A DNA stretch of 64,000 nt, from NCBI GenBank assembly GCA_963698265.1, contig CAVOQC010000004.1, forward strand, positions 434,001 through 498,000, written 5' to 3'. Origin of the DNA: FEB-7 sp963698265 (GTDB lineage: Bacteria > Pseudomonadota > Gammaproteobacteria > Burkholderiales > Usitatibacteraceae). Below the pieces are notes generated by a model. It saw only the letters and a list, made by a program, of their open reading frames with translations, was not told the DNA's origin and searched no databases. The translations under genes and the position numbers were made by a program. Position 1 is the stretch's first letter, and every line of letters begins with the position of its first letter. Below are positions 1 through 8,444 of this stretch, in pieces.

Positions 1-1
1 G

Positions 2-643
2 CAGCCGGGTTCTCCCGACATGGTCTTCACGGCCAATGCGGGACTCGTGAAGGCAAGGCGCGTGCTCGTCTCGCGCTTTCGCTATCCGGAACGCCAGTAC
101 GAGGAGCCGTACTTCGCCGACTGGTTCCTGGACCGGGGCTACGAGGTTTCGCTGATGCCGCGCGACGTTCCGTTCGAGGGGGCGGGCGACGCGCTCTACG
201 ACCGTGGCGCCGCAAGGCTCTGGCTCGCCTACGGACACCGGTCCGTCCTCGCCGCGAAGGAAGTGATCGCCGGCAAGCTCGGCGGCGAGGTGGTCCCCCT
301 GAAGCTCACCGACCAGCGCTTCTACCACCTGGACACCTGCTTCTGCCCGCTCGACGGCGGCCACCTGCTCTACTACCCGAATGCGTTCGACGCGACGTCG
401 CGGGCGACGATCGAGCGCCTCGTGCCCGCCTCGCGCCGGATCGCGATCGGCGAGGAAGACGCACTCGCCTTCGCGTGCAACGCCGTTTCGGTGGGCGCGC
501 GGATCGTGGTGAACCGCGCCACCACGGCGTTCGTCGATGCGCTCGGCAGGCGCGGGTTCGAGGTCGTGCAGACGCCGCTGTCGGAGTTCATGAAGGCGGG
601 CGGCTCCGCCAAGTGCCTCACACTGCGGCTGGACGAGCCATGA
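2..643 (+). CDS. Dimethylargininase/amidinotransferase-family hydrolase, 5' truncated
   Basis: The reading frame is open from base 2 and enters the window mid-gene; the first visible residues are QPGSPDMVFTANAGLV, so the ATG at 20 is internal. The 213 visible residues resemble the catalytic half of guanidino-modifying enzymes (dimethylarginine dimethylaminohydrolase / amidinotransferase fold). The FTAN segment, the likely catalytic His in FYHLDTCFCPL and a C-terminal Cys in GGSAKCLTL fit the family's His/Cys chemistry on arginine-like substrates. The exact substrate cannot be read. It ends 1 nt before the stop of convergent lpxH. Confidence 0.75.
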   Translation, partial: QPGSPDMVFTANAGLVKARRVLVSRFRYPERQYEEPYFADWFLDRGYEVSLMPRDVPFEGAGDALYDRGAARLWLAYGHRSVLAAKEVIAGKLGGEVVPLKLTDQRFYHLDTCFCPLDGGHLLYYPNAFDATSRATIERLVPASRRIAIGEEDALAFACNAVSVGARIVVNRATTAFVDALGRRGFEVVQTPLSEFMKAGGSAKCLTLRLDEP

Positions 644-644
644 C

Positions 645-1367
645 TCAGCAGATGGCGACGGCCCGGATGCCCGAGGGAGTCGCCTCGAGGTAGCCGCCCG
701 ACTCGTACCAGTCCGGGAGGACCCAGCGCACGCACGGGCCGCCGCTCGCCTCGTGGACGTGCCGCGCGGGCCGGTGAGTGTGCCCGTGGATCATCACGCG
801 GCACCCGGCCGACGCGAACGCGGCCTCCACGGCCTCGGACGTTACGTCCATGATCGCCGCGCCCTTTCCTTCCTTGGCGTCCTCGCTCTTCTCGCGCATG
901 TCGCGCGCGAGCGCGATGCGCTCCTCGATCGGGCGGGCGAGCGCCGCCGCCTGCCAGGCGGGGCTGCGGACCTGCTCCCGGAAGGCGAGGTAGGCCCGGT
1001 CGCCGGTGCACAGGGTGTCGCCGTGCATGAGCAAAACCCGCGTCCCGTAGAGGTCGATCACGGTCGGATCGGGAATGAGGCGGATCCCCGTCTCGGAGGA
1101 AAACCGGGACGAGACCATGAAGTCGCGGTTGCCGTGCATGAAGTACACGGGCGCATGGCGCGCGACCGGTCGGAGCAGGTCCGCGATTCGCGCGGGAAGG
1201 CCCCCGGACAGGCAGTCGTCGCCCACCCAGTATTCGAACAGGTCGCCCAGGATGTAGAGCGCGTCGGCTCCGGGCACGGCTTCGGAGAGGAAGCGGGCGA
1301 AGGACTCGGTGGATTCCGGCCGCTCCTCGGCCAGGTGCAGGTCGGAAACGAAGAGCGTGCGCGGCAT
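645..1367 (-). CDS. lpxH: UDP-2,3-diacylglucosamine diphosphatase LpxH
   Basis: 240-residue metallophosphoesterase that cleaves UDP-2,3-diacylglucosamine to lipid X plus UMP in lipid A synthesis, at the cytoplasmic face of the inner membrane. Calcineurin-type metal motifs appear in order: SDLHL near the N-terminus, GDLFEYWVGDD around residue 42, HGNRD around residue 79, and HGHTHRP near residue 195. Length matches the family (about 240). It is the last gene of a minus-strand series cysS-adjacent TPR protein, L,D-transpeptidase, cyclophilin, lpxH. Its presence shows a lipid A-containing Gram-negative outer membrane. Confidence 0.93.
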   Translation of the reverse strand: MPRTLFVSDLHLAEERPESTESFARFLSEAVPGADALYILGDLFEYWVGDDCLSGGLPARIADLLRPVARHAPVYFMHGNRDFMVSSRFSSETGIRLIPDPTVIDLYGTRVLLMHGDTLCTGDRAYLAFREQVRSPAWQAAALARPIEERIALARDMREKSEDAKEGKGAAIMDVTSEAVEAAFASAGCRVMIHGHTHRPARHVHEASGGPCVRWVLPDWYESGGYLEATPSGIRAVAIC

Positions 1368-1425
1368 GGACGCGAACCGGCGGAGCGTGGTCCGGCCCCG
1401 TGCGCTACTCAGTTTCTCGCGCGAA

Positions 1426-2073
1426 TCAGAGGCACTCGGCCTTCTCGATCACGACCGGTTCCAGGGGGACGTTCTGGTGCATCCCGGCGTTGCCGGTCGG
1501 GACCTTGCGGATCTTGTCGACCACGTCCTGGCCTTCGACGACCTTGCCGAACACCGCGTAGCCCCAGCCCTGCGCGGACTCGTCGCGGTAGTCGAGGAAC
1601 TCGTTCGCCTTCACGTTGATGAAGAACTGCGCGGTGGCCGAGTCGCGAACGCCGGTGCGCGCCATGGCAAGCGAGTAGTTCTCGTTCTTCAGGCCGTTGG
1701 CCGCCTCGTTCTTGATGGGCGCGAGGGTCGGCTTCTGCTGCATGTCCTTCGTGAACCCGCCGCCCTGGACCATGAAGCCGTCGATCACGCGGTGGAAGAT
1801 GGTGCCGTTGTAGTGGCCGGACTCGACGTACTTCACGAAATTCTCGGCCGAAGCAGGGGCCTTTTCCTGGTTCAGCTCGATGGTGATGGGCCCCATCGAG
1901 GTGGTGAGCTTCACTTTCATCTTTGCGCTTCCTTTCAGGTTGGCGGAGCAGCTCGCGGCCCCGGCCGCGCGCGGCTTGTCCTTCGCCTGCGCGGCGGCGG
2001 CCATGGGCACGCCGGCGAGGACGAGGAGGAGGGTGGCGGCGAGGAGGTGTCCGGCGGCTTGGTTGGGTTTCAT
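1426..2073 (-). CDS. ppiB: Cyclophilin-type peptidyl-prolyl isomerase with possible dual start
   Basis: Proline cis-trans isomerase of the cyclophilin family; FHRVIDGFMVQGGGF and SATAQFFINV are the conserved active-site blocks. From the ATG at 2073 (215 aa) the protein has a signal-peptide-like N-terminus (MKPNQAAGHLLAATLLLVLAG, then Ala-rich) and would be exported. An in-frame ATG at 1920 (MKVKLTTSMG) gives 164 aa, the normal cytoplasmic PpiB length, and has a good Shine-Dalgarno (AAAGGAAG about 7 nt upstream). The 2073 start has none that I can see. A TTG at 2094 is also in frame. The catalytic domain looks like PpiB rather than periplasmic PpiA, so the leader is odd; see findings. Confidence 0.9.
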   Translation of the reverse strand: MKPNQAAGHLLAATLLLVLAGVPMAAAAQAKDKPRAAGAASCSANLKGSAKMKVKLTTSMGPITIELNQEKAPASAENFVKYVESGHYNGTIFHRVIDGFMVQGGGFTKDMQQKPTLAPIKNEAANGLKNENYSLAMARTGVRDSATAQFFINVKANEFLDYRDESAQGWGYAVFGKVVEGQDVVDKIRKVPTGNAGMHQNVPLEPVVIEKAECL

Positions 2074-2083
2074 GTCGGAAGGG

Positions 2084-3316
2084 TCAGGAGACAAGGGTTT
2101 CGAGGACGACGCGCCAGCGCCCCTGGTCCCGGGACCAGTACTGGCGCTTGACGGCCCGGTTGGAGAGATTCGAGGACTTGTAGTCCTGGGAGAAGGTCAC
2201 GACGACCATGTCGCCGTCGTCGGGATTGCCGAAGACGCTCAGGTCGGAGATCGCCACCTTCACCCACGATTTCCCGGCGTTCACCTTGCGCTTGTAGGCG
2301 CCCCACGCGGAGCGGTCCTTGCCGTCGGAGCGGAACCTGGGCGAATAGTGGGAAAGGTAGCGCTCGGTGTCGAGGCTCTCCCAGTCCGAGCGCCACTGCT
2401 CGAAGGTGTCGAGGAACTCGCGGCGGCTCTCCCGCCAGCGTTCCGGCGTGGCCCACTCGATTCCGGAGCTGATGATGACCGGCGTGCGGCCGACGTCGAC
2501 ATAGCGCGCCAGGCGGCGCAGGTCGTCGTTGGTGAGCGCGACGCAGCCGTCGGTGGCCCATGGCGGCCTGCTGTAGGTCTCCGAGGGCGTGCCGTGCAGC
2601 CAGATGCCGTGGCCATTGCGACCCAGCTGCCTGTCCCATTCGTTGGGGTAGCTGATCGGAAAGGCCCCGGGCCCGTAGAAGTCGGGAAGCTTCTCCCGCG
2701 CCGAGACGATCACGTAGACGCCGAGCGGCGTCTTGCGGTCGCCCGCGCGGCGCTTCTCGACCCCGTTCTTGCCGAGGCTGATGTAGAAATCCGTCACGTA
2801 CCGGGGCTCGCCCTGGTGATTGGCATAGACGAAAAGCCGCGAGCGTGCGGTATCGACGAGAATCGCGTGGGATTGGCCGGCGCCCATCTGGAGCATGGGC
2901 AGGGGCAGGTGGTCGCGCGGCGGAGCTTCGAAGTAGTGCTTCAGGCGCGCCCTCGCCTCGTCCTGGAGGGGTGCCACGCTGGGGCTCGCCGATGCGGCCA
3001 GCGGCCCGAACGCGATGGGCTTGCCGGAACTCGCCATCAGGAGGTCGCCCTTCACCAGGTGGCCGAGGCGGAAGTTCGGCGTCTTCGCGAGCGCGAGGTC
3101 TATTTCGCCGAGGGCGCGGCGAAGGCCGCTTTCGCGCAAGCCCACGATCGCGCGCACGAGGGAAGCTTCCACGTCGTTCGCGAACGCCGGGAACGTGGCA
3201 TCGGGCGCCGCGTCGTCGGCGACCGTGGCCGCGGGCAGGGCGAAGAGGAGGGTAGCCGTCGCGGCCGCGCGGATCAGGCGCCGGCAGGAAGCCGACTGAT
3301 GGGGCGTTGCGCTCAC
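2084..3316 (-). CDS. L,D-transpeptidase (YkuD) with C-terminal NTF2-like domain
   Basis: Predicted exported peptidoglycan L,D-transpeptidase, 410 aa from a GTG start at 3316. The GTG overlaps the TGA of the upstream TPR gene (GTGA, 4 nt), so translation is probably coupled; upstream in-frame sequence lies inside the TPR gene and was not used. Order: signal peptide (residues about 10-30), helical N-terminal region, YkuD domain with HGIWLHGT and the catalytic Cys in TDGCVALTN, then a C-terminal NTF2/SnoaL-like domain starting near EQWRSDWESLD. This layout resembles Csd6-type enzymes. The C-terminal domain looks related to that of the preceding TPR protein. Confidence 0.88.
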   Translation of the reverse strand: MSATPHQSASCRRLIRAAATATLLFALPAATVADDAAPDATFPAFANDVEASLVRAIVGLRESGLRRALGEIDLALAKTPNFRLGHLVKGDLLMASSGKPIAFGPLAASASPSVAPLQDEARARLKHYFEAPPRDHLPLPMLQMGAGQSHAILVDTARSRLFVYANHQGEPRYVTDFYISLGKNGVEKRRAGDRKTPLGVYVIVSAREKLPDFYGPGAFPISYPNEWDRQLGRNGHGIWLHGTPSETYSRPPWATDGCVALTNDDLRRLARYVDVGRTPVIISSGIEWATPERWRESRREFLDTFEQWRSDWESLDTERYLSHYSPRFRSDGKDRSAWGAYKRKVNAGKSWVKVAISDLSVFGNPDDGDMVVVTFSQDYKSSNLSNRAVKRQYWSRDQGRWRVVLETLVS

Positions 3317-4371
3317 CCGTCCACGTGCTCCTGGCGGATGAGCCACTTGCCGCCGACCCGCGAGAGCGTCAGCGTCTTCGTGCCGGTGGCCTTGAACGTG
3401 TCGGACCGGTAGGACTGCCGGAACACGGCGGTCGCCGTATCGCCTTCGACCGCGATCGACTGGATTTTCAGGGTGACCTGGATGGATTTCGGGCGCTCGA
3501 TGCGATCGGTGCGCTGCTTCTCCCACTCCGCGCGGGACTCACCGCCGGGGGGGGCGAAATCGGGTGCGTAGGCGGCGAGGTAGGCTTTCACGTCCTTCGC
3601 ACTCCAGGCCCTGGCCCAGGCCTCGATGGCTTCACCGACGGCCGCCTTGTCGTCCGCCCCCGGCCGGGCGGCAGCGGGATTGGCCTTGGCGACGGAGGGC
3701 TTCGCGGGTTCGGCCTTCGGCGGCGCGGCTTTCGCGGGGGCGGCCTTGGGGGGCTCGGCTTTCGGCGTTTCCGAGCTCACCGGCTCTACCTTGGCCGGTT
3801 CCGCCTTGGCCACCTTGGCCGGTTCCGGCCGCGACGCGGGCGCGGCCTTCTGCGAGACGAAGAGATCCTTCACCATGGCGAGCTTCACCTGTGCGGCGGT
3901 GTTGGTCTTGTCGAGCTGGAGCGCGCGGTCATAGGCGCGGCTCGCGAGTTGCGCGTAGATGTCGCCGAGGTTTTCGTGGGCCGTGGCGTAGCTCGGGTGC
4001 GTGTGGATCGCAAGTTCGAGCGCGGACTTCGCCTTGTCGTAGTTGCCCAGCGAGGCATAGAGCACCGCGAGGTTGTTGTAGGGCTCGGGAAGCTCCGGGA
4101 AATCCTCTGTGAGGCCGGTGAACACCTGGATGGCCTCGCTCACCTTCTTCTGCTCGGTGAGCAGGAGCCCCTTCAGGAACCGACCCTGCGGTTCGCGGGA
4201 CTGCGACTTGAGGTAGGCGTCGACCTTTTCCATCGCGGGCTGCAGCTTGCCCTGGGCATAGAGCTTCTGCGCCTCGCGAAGGTCGTCGGCCGGTGCGGCC
4301 GCGACAAGGCCCGAAAGCACCAGCGCAAACGCGGCGATCACGGCGGGAATGCGCAGAGGACGGAGGAGCAT
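3313..4371 (-). CDS. Exported TPR protein with Ala/Pro/Lys linker and NTF2-like domain
   Basis: 352 aa from the ATG at 4371 (MLLRPLRIP); the reading frame continues upstream without a credible start. Order: signal peptide (cleavage near VAAAPADD), tetratricopeptide repeats (about residues 25-170, e.g. PEPYNNLAVLYASLGNYDKA), a low-complexity Ala/Pro/Lys/Glu linker (about 185-250), and a C-terminal NTF2/SnoaL-like domain. Proteins of this kind scaffold envelope complexes. Four-base overlap with the L,D-transpeptidase gene suggests the two products work together on the cell wall. No enzymatic motif is visible. Confidence 0.8.
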   Translation of the reverse strand: MLLRPLRIPAVIAAFALVLSGLVAAAPADDLREAQKLYAQGKLQPAMEKVDAYLKSQSREPQGRFLKGLLLTEQKKVSEAIQVFTGLTEDFPELPEPYNNLAVLYASLGNYDKAKSALELAIHTHPSYATAHENLGDIYAQLASRAYDRALQLDKTNTAAQVKLAMVKDLFVSQKAAPASRPEPAKVAKAEPAKVEPVSSETPKAEPPKAAPAKAAPPKAEPAKPSVAKANPAAARPGADDKAAVGEAIEAWARAWSAKDVKAYLAAYAPDFAPPGGESRAEWEKQRTDRIERPKSIQVTLKIQSIAVEGDTATAVFRQSYRSDTFKATGTKTLTLSRVGGKWLIRQEHVDG

Positions 4372-4613
4372 CGTGTTATAATTTGTTGAATTTATATGGA
4401 AAACAGATTCTACCAACCTTGGGGGGGCTTCACAATCGGGCGGTGCGGGCCGGGGACTGACGGCGGGCGCACGCGGTTGCCCTTCTGGAGCGCCACCAGC
4501 GCTTTGGCAGTGTCCTTCGGCTGTCGTTCCTTCCGAGCTTCCTGAAGCCGACGGCGGGCCCCGCGCCCGCTCCCCGACGCCAGACCGACGCCCGACCCGG
4601 GCCACCACCCGCC
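4372..4613. promoter_or_regulatory. Divergent intergenic region between TPR gene and cysS
   Basis: A 242-bp gap. The 45 bp next to the TPR gene are strikingly AT-rich for this genome. They contain TATAAA and TATAAC hexamers on the minus strand but no well-spaced -35. The rest is ordinary GC-rich sequence in which I see no gene, and no Shine-Dalgarno precedes cysS. Confidence 0.35.
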
Positions 4614-5987
4614 ATGTCCTCGCTCGCGATCTACAACACCCTCACCCGCAGGAAGGAAACGTTCGTCCCGCTCGTGCCCGGCCATGCCGGGCTTTACGTG
4701 TGCGGACCCACCGTCTACGACGCCATCCACATCGGCAACGCGCGCACCTTCACGGTGTTCGATCTCGTCGTGCGCTGGCTGCGGGCCTGCGGACTTGCCG
4801 TGCGCTATGTGCGCAACATCACCGACGTGGACGACAAGATCATGGAGCGGGCCCGCAGCCGGGGCGAGCCGATCGAGACGCTCACCGAGCGCACCATCGC
4901 CGCATTCGCCGAGGACTGCGCGGCGCTGGGCCTCCTGGCCCCCGACGGCGAGCCGCGCGCCACCGCCTACATCTCCCCGATGCTCGATCTCATCGCGACG
5001 CTGGAAGCCAAGGGGCTCGCCTATCGCGGCGCGACCGGGGACGTGTACTTCTCCGTGCGCGGCTTCCCGGGGTACGGCAAGCTCTCGCGCCGCAATCTCG
5101 ACGACCTGCGGGCCGGCGAGCGCGTGGCCGTGGAGGCCGCCAAGCGCGATCCCCTCGATTTCGTCCTCTGGAAGGCCGCCAAGGCCGGCGAGCCGTCCTG
5201 GCCGTCCCCATTCGGCGCGGGCCGGCCCGGCTGGCACATCGAGTGCTCGGCCATGGCCTGCCGCGAGCTTGGCGCGACCTTCGACATCCACGGCGGCGGA
5301 TGGGACCTGCAGTTCCCGCACCACGAGAACGAGATCGCGCAAAGCGAGGGGGCGAACGCGAAGCCCTTCGTGAACGTCTGGATGCACGCGGCCTTCCTCA
5401 ACATGGGGGAGGAGAAGATGTCGAAGTCGCTCGGGAACGTGTCCACGGCGCGCGAGGTGCTCGCGAGCCTGGACCCCGTGCAGGGCGGCGAGCAGTTGCG
5501 GTTCTTCCTCCTGCGCGGGCACTACCGCAGCGAGATCGAGTACACGCGCGAACTGCTGCAGGATGCCGGCAACACGCTGCGGGGCTTCTACACCGCGCTG
5601 CGGGAGGTGCCGCCGCAAGGCGGCGCCGTCGACTGGGCGCACCCGATCGCGGTGCGCTTCCGCGACGCGATGAACGACGACTTCGACACGCCCGTCGCCT
5701 TTGCCGTGCTCCACGAGCTTCGCGGCGAGGTGAACCGGACGCGTTCGCCGGGACTCGCCGGTCTCCTCAAGGGGCTGGGCGCCACGCTCGGCCTCCTGCA
5801 GCACGATCCGGATGCGTTCCTCAAGGGGGGCGTGAGCTTCGACGTCGATGCGCTCGTCGCCGAGCGCACCGCCGCGAAGAAGGCCGGGCAGTTCGCTCGC
5901 GCCGATGCGATCCGCGCGGAGCTCGACGCGGCGGGCATCGTCCTGGAGGACAGGCCGGGCGGGTCGACGGAGTGGCGCAAGAAATGA
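4614..5987 (+). CDS. cysS: Cysteinyl-tRNA synthetase
   Basis: Class Ia synthetase that charges tRNA-Cys, 457 aa (typical about 460). Visible motifs: the zinc-ligand region YVCGPTVYD near residue 28, the HIGH-type signature IHIGNARTF, a second zinc-binding block GWHIECSAMA, HGGGWDLQFPHHENE, and the KMSKS loop in GEEKMSKSLGN. The ATG at 4614 opens directly into the conserved MSSLAIYNTLTRRKE start. Transcribed divergently from the TPR/transpeptidase genes. Confidence 0.97.
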   Translation: MSSLAIYNTLTRRKETFVPLVPGHAGLYVCGPTVYDAIHIGNARTFTVFDLVVRWLRACGLAVRYVRNITDVDDKIMERARSRGEPIETLTERTIAAFAEDCAALGLLAPDGEPRATAYISPMLDLIATLEAKGLAYRGATGDVYFSVRGFPGYGKLSRRNLDDLRAGERVAVEAAKRDPLDFVLWKAAKAGEPSWPSPFGAGRPGWHIECSAMACRELGATFDIHGGGWDLQFPHHENEIAQSEGANAKPFVNVWMHAAFLNMGEEKMSKSLGNVSTAREVLASLDPVQGGEQLRFFLLRGHYRSEIEYTRELLQDAGNTLRGFYTALREVPPQGGAVDWAHPIAVRFRDAMNDDFDTPVAFAVLHELRGEVNRTRSPGLAGLLKGLGATLGLLQHDPDAFLKGGVSFDVDALVAERTAAKKAGQFARADAIRAELDAAGIVLEDRPGGSTEWRKK

Positions 5988-5990
5988 AAA

Positions 5991-6013
5991 GGGGCCCGGA
6001 TCCACCGGGCCCC
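5991..6013 (-). terminator. Hairpin terminator between convergent cysS and ABC binding protein
   Basis: Perfect 9-bp stem GGGGCCCGG / CCGGGCCCC with a 5-nt loop, 4 bp past the cysS stop. Four A residues at 5987-5990 become a short U-run on the minus strand, so it best fits termination of the convergent binding-protein gene. It may also stop cysS transcripts. Confidence 0.65.
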
Positions 6014-6039
6014 TGCGGGTTCGGGACCGCGGCCGGCGG

Positions 6040-7161
6040 TCAGCGCACGAACTTCTGGTTCCTCGAGATGATGGTGAGGTCGACGAATTTCGAGCCGTTG
6101 TGGCTGTCCGGGCCGTAGCTCACCTTGAATCCCCCGACGTCATAGGGATCGAGGGTTTCCATGGCCCTGATGAAGGACTCGCGCGTGAGGTTGCGGCCCG
6201 CGCGGCGCAGGCCCTCGACCATGACCTTCGCGGCGATGTAGCCCTCGAGCGTGCCGAACCCCGGCTCGCCCTTTGCAGCCTCGAGCAGCGCGCGGTACTC
6301 CTTCACGACCGGCACCGAGGAGTCCCAGGGGAAGGGAACCACCTGCGAGATCTGCACGCCTCGCCCCTCGCGTTCGAGCTCCTTCGCGAGCGCCTTGCTG
6401 CCGACGAACGAGACGTTCCAGAAGGTCGGGTTCGACCCGGCACGCTTCATCTCCCGGATGAAGGCCGCGCAGGACTTGTAGGCGCTGATCATCACCACTG
6501 CCTGCGGGTCGGCCTTGCGGATTTCGGCCACCGACTTTGCGACATCGACCGTGTTGCGCTCTACCGTTCCCCTGGCCGCGATCTGGAGATTGCGTTTCTT
6601 GAGCGCGCGCTCGACGCCGGAGAGACCGGCCTGGCCGTAGGCGTCGTTCTGGTAGAAGACCGCGATCTTGTCCACGCTCATTGCCGTCAGATGCTGCACG
6701 ATCGCTTCCGTCTCGTCGTAGTAGCTCGCGCGGACGTTGAAGATGTAGCGGTTCACCGGCGTGCGCAGAAGTTCGGCGCCGGTGAACGGGCCCACGAAGG
6801 GCACCTTCGCCTCGGTGAAGATCGGCAGCGAGGCCGCCGAAGTCGGCGTCCCGACGTAGCCGAAGAGCGCGAATACCTTCTCGTCGTTGATCAGCTTCTT
6901 CGTGTTCTCGGCCGCCCGGACCGATTCATAGCCGTCGTCGAGGGTCTTCAGGACGATCCTCCGGCCGTGGACGCCGCCCTTTGCGTTCACCTGGTTGAAG
7001 TAGAGGCTCGCGCCGAGCTGCATGTCCTTGCCGAGCTCCTGCGCCGGCCCGGTGAGCGCGACCGACTGGCCCAGGACGACCTGGTTGTCGCTCACACCCT
7101 GGGCGAGGGCCGTGCCGGCTGCGGCGGCCAGCACGAGTATCGATGCAAGTGCGCGATGCAT
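6040..7161 (-). CDS. Periplasmic binding protein of branched-chain amino acid ABC type
   Basis: 373-aa exported solute-binding protein (Peripla_BP_6 / LivJ-like fold). Signal peptide MHRALASILVLAAAAGTALAQG, then the typical SDNQVVLGQSVALTGPAQELG opening. ATG at 7161 is preceded by GGAGGAGG about 9 nt upstream. Members capture branched-chain amino acids, urea or aromatic acids for ABC importers; the ligand cannot be read. No permease or ATPase gene is adjacent, so the transporter partner must be elsewhere or the protein is a stand-alone sensor. Confidence 0.85.
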   Translation of the reverse strand: MHRALASILVLAAAAGTALAQGVSDNQVVLGQSVALTGPAQELGKDMQLGASLYFNQVNAKGGVHGRRIVLKTLDDGYESVRAAENTKKLINDEKVFALFGYVGTPTSAASLPIFTEAKVPFVGPFTGAELLRTPVNRYIFNVRASYYDETEAIVQHLTAMSVDKIAVFYQNDAYGQAGLSGVERALKKRNLQIAARGTVERNTVDVAKSVAEIRKADPQAVVMISAYKSCAAFIREMKRAGSNPTFWNVSFVGSKALAKELEREGRGVQISQVVPFPWDSSVPVVKEYRALLEAAKGEPGFGTLEGYIAAKVMVEGLRRAGRNLTRESFIRAMETLDPYDVGGFKVSYGPDSHNGSKFVDLTIISRNQKFVR

Positions 7162-7233
7162 GGTGGATTGCCTCCTCCGGGATTCGAGTCCCGGCCATGA
7201 TAGCGCGGCCCGCTGCGGGGCAGTAGTGCGGAT

Positions 7234-8364
7234 TCAGCCCGCGAAGAAATCCCGCATCCGGTCCATGAAGGACTTGGCGCGCGGGCTGTGGCGGTCCCGG
7301 TCGCCGCGGTTGATCTCCTCCAACTCGCGCAGCAGCTCCTTCTGGCGGTCGGTGAGCTTCACGGGCGTTTCCACGACGATCTCGCACAGGAGGTCGCCGG
7401 GATGGCTCGAGCGCACCCCCTTGATTCCCTTGCCGCGCAGGCGAAGCACCTGGCCGGTCTGCGTCTCCGGCGGGATCTTCACCTTGGCCTGCCCGTCGAG
7501 CGTCGGAATCTCGATCTCACCGCCGAGCGCCGCCGTCGAGTAGCTCACGGGCATCTGGCAGTGCAGGTCGTTGGCGTCGCGCTGGAAGACCGAGTGTTCC
7601 TTCAGGTGGATGACCACGTAGAGGTCGCCCGGCGGGCCGCCGTTCACGCCGGCCTCGCCCTCGCCGGCGAGCCGGATTCGGTCTCCCTCGTCGATGCCCG
7701 CCGGGATCTTCACGGCGAGCGTCTTGTGGCGCTTGACGCGGCCGGCGCCGCCGCAGGCGCGGCAGGGGTCGGCGATCATCCGGCCGCTTCCGTGGCAGGT
7801 CGGGCAGGTCTGCTGGATCGAGAAGAATCCCTGCGACATCCGCACCGTGCCGGTCCCGCCGCAGGTCGAGCAGGTCTTGGGCTGCGTGCCCGGCTTGGCG
7901 CCGCTGCCGCGGCAGGGTTCGCATTCCTCCAGCGCGGGGATGCGGATCTTCGTTTCCGTGCCGCGCGCCGCCTGCTCGAGCGACACCTCGAGGTTGTAGC
8001 GAAGGTCCGCACCGCGGTAGACGTTGGAGCGCCCGCCGCCGCGGGCGCCGCCGAATATGTCGCCGAAGATGTCGCCGAAGGCCTCGGCGAATCCGCCGAA
8101 GCCCTGGTCGCCGCCGCCCATCCCGTGCATCTGCGGGTTCACGCCGGCGTGCCCGTAGGCATCGTAGGCGCGGCGCTTGTCGGGCTCGGACAGCATCTCG
8201 TAGGCTTCCTTCGCCTCCTTGAACTTGTCCTCGGACTCCTTGCTGTCGGGGTTGCGGTCGGGGTGGTGCTTCATGGCGAGCTTGCGATAGGCCTTCTTGA
8301 TGTCCTCCTCGGAGGCATCGCGGTTCACGCCGAGCACTTCGTAGTAGTCGCGCTTGTTCGCCAT
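7234..8364 (-). CDS. dnaJ: Chaperone DnaJ (Hsp40)
   Basis: 376 aa from the ATG at 8364 (MANKRDYYEVLGV), the same length as E. coli DnaJ; an upstream in-frame ATG at 8385 adds seven atypical residues. Order: J domain with the HPD motif (MKHHPDRN, about residue 33), Gly/Phe-rich linker (GGGDQGFGGF, GGARGGGRS), four CxxCxGxG zinc repeats (about 140-205), and the C-terminal substrate-binding domains. It stimulates DnaK ATPase and delivers unfolded clients. It follows dnaK with an unusual hairpin in the gap. Confidence 0.97.
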   Translation of the reverse strand: MANKRDYYEVLGVNRDASEEDIKKAYRKLAMKHHPDRNPDSKESEDKFKEAKEAYEMLSEPDKRRAYDAYGHAGVNPQMHGMGGGDQGFGGFAEAFGDIFGDIFGGARGGGRSNVYRGADLRYNLEVSLEQAARGTETKIRIPALEECEPCRGSGAKPGTQPKTCSTCGGTGTVRMSQGFFSIQQTCPTCHGSGRMIADPCRACGGAGRVKRHKTLAVKIPAGIDEGDRIRLAGEGEAGVNGGPPGDLYVVIHLKEHSVFQRDANDLHCQMPVSYSTAALGGEIEIPTLDGQAKVKIPPETQTGQVLRLRGKGIKGVRSSHPGDLLCEIVVETPVKLTDRQKELLRELEEINRGDRDRHSPRAKSFMDRMRDFFAG

Positions 8365-8392
8365 TCTGGTGTCCAGCCCTTCCATGCGGAAA

Positions 8393-8422
8393 GGGGTGAA
8401 GGAGGCTCGCCTCCTTCACCCC
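8393..8422 (-). other. Strong perfect hairpin in the dnaK-dnaJ gap
   Basis: A 14-bp perfect inverted repeat (GGGGTGAAGGAGGC / GCCTCCTTCACCCC) with a 2-nt centre lies between the dnaK stop (8445) and the dnaJ start (8364). On the transcript it is followed by CUUUCCGC, not a U-run. It therefore looks more like an attenuator, RNase-processing or mRNA-stability element than a full terminator. The AAGGAGG it contains is sequestered in the stem. Confidence 0.7.
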
Positions 8423-8444
8423 GGTAGCGCGAGGTGGCGCCTCG

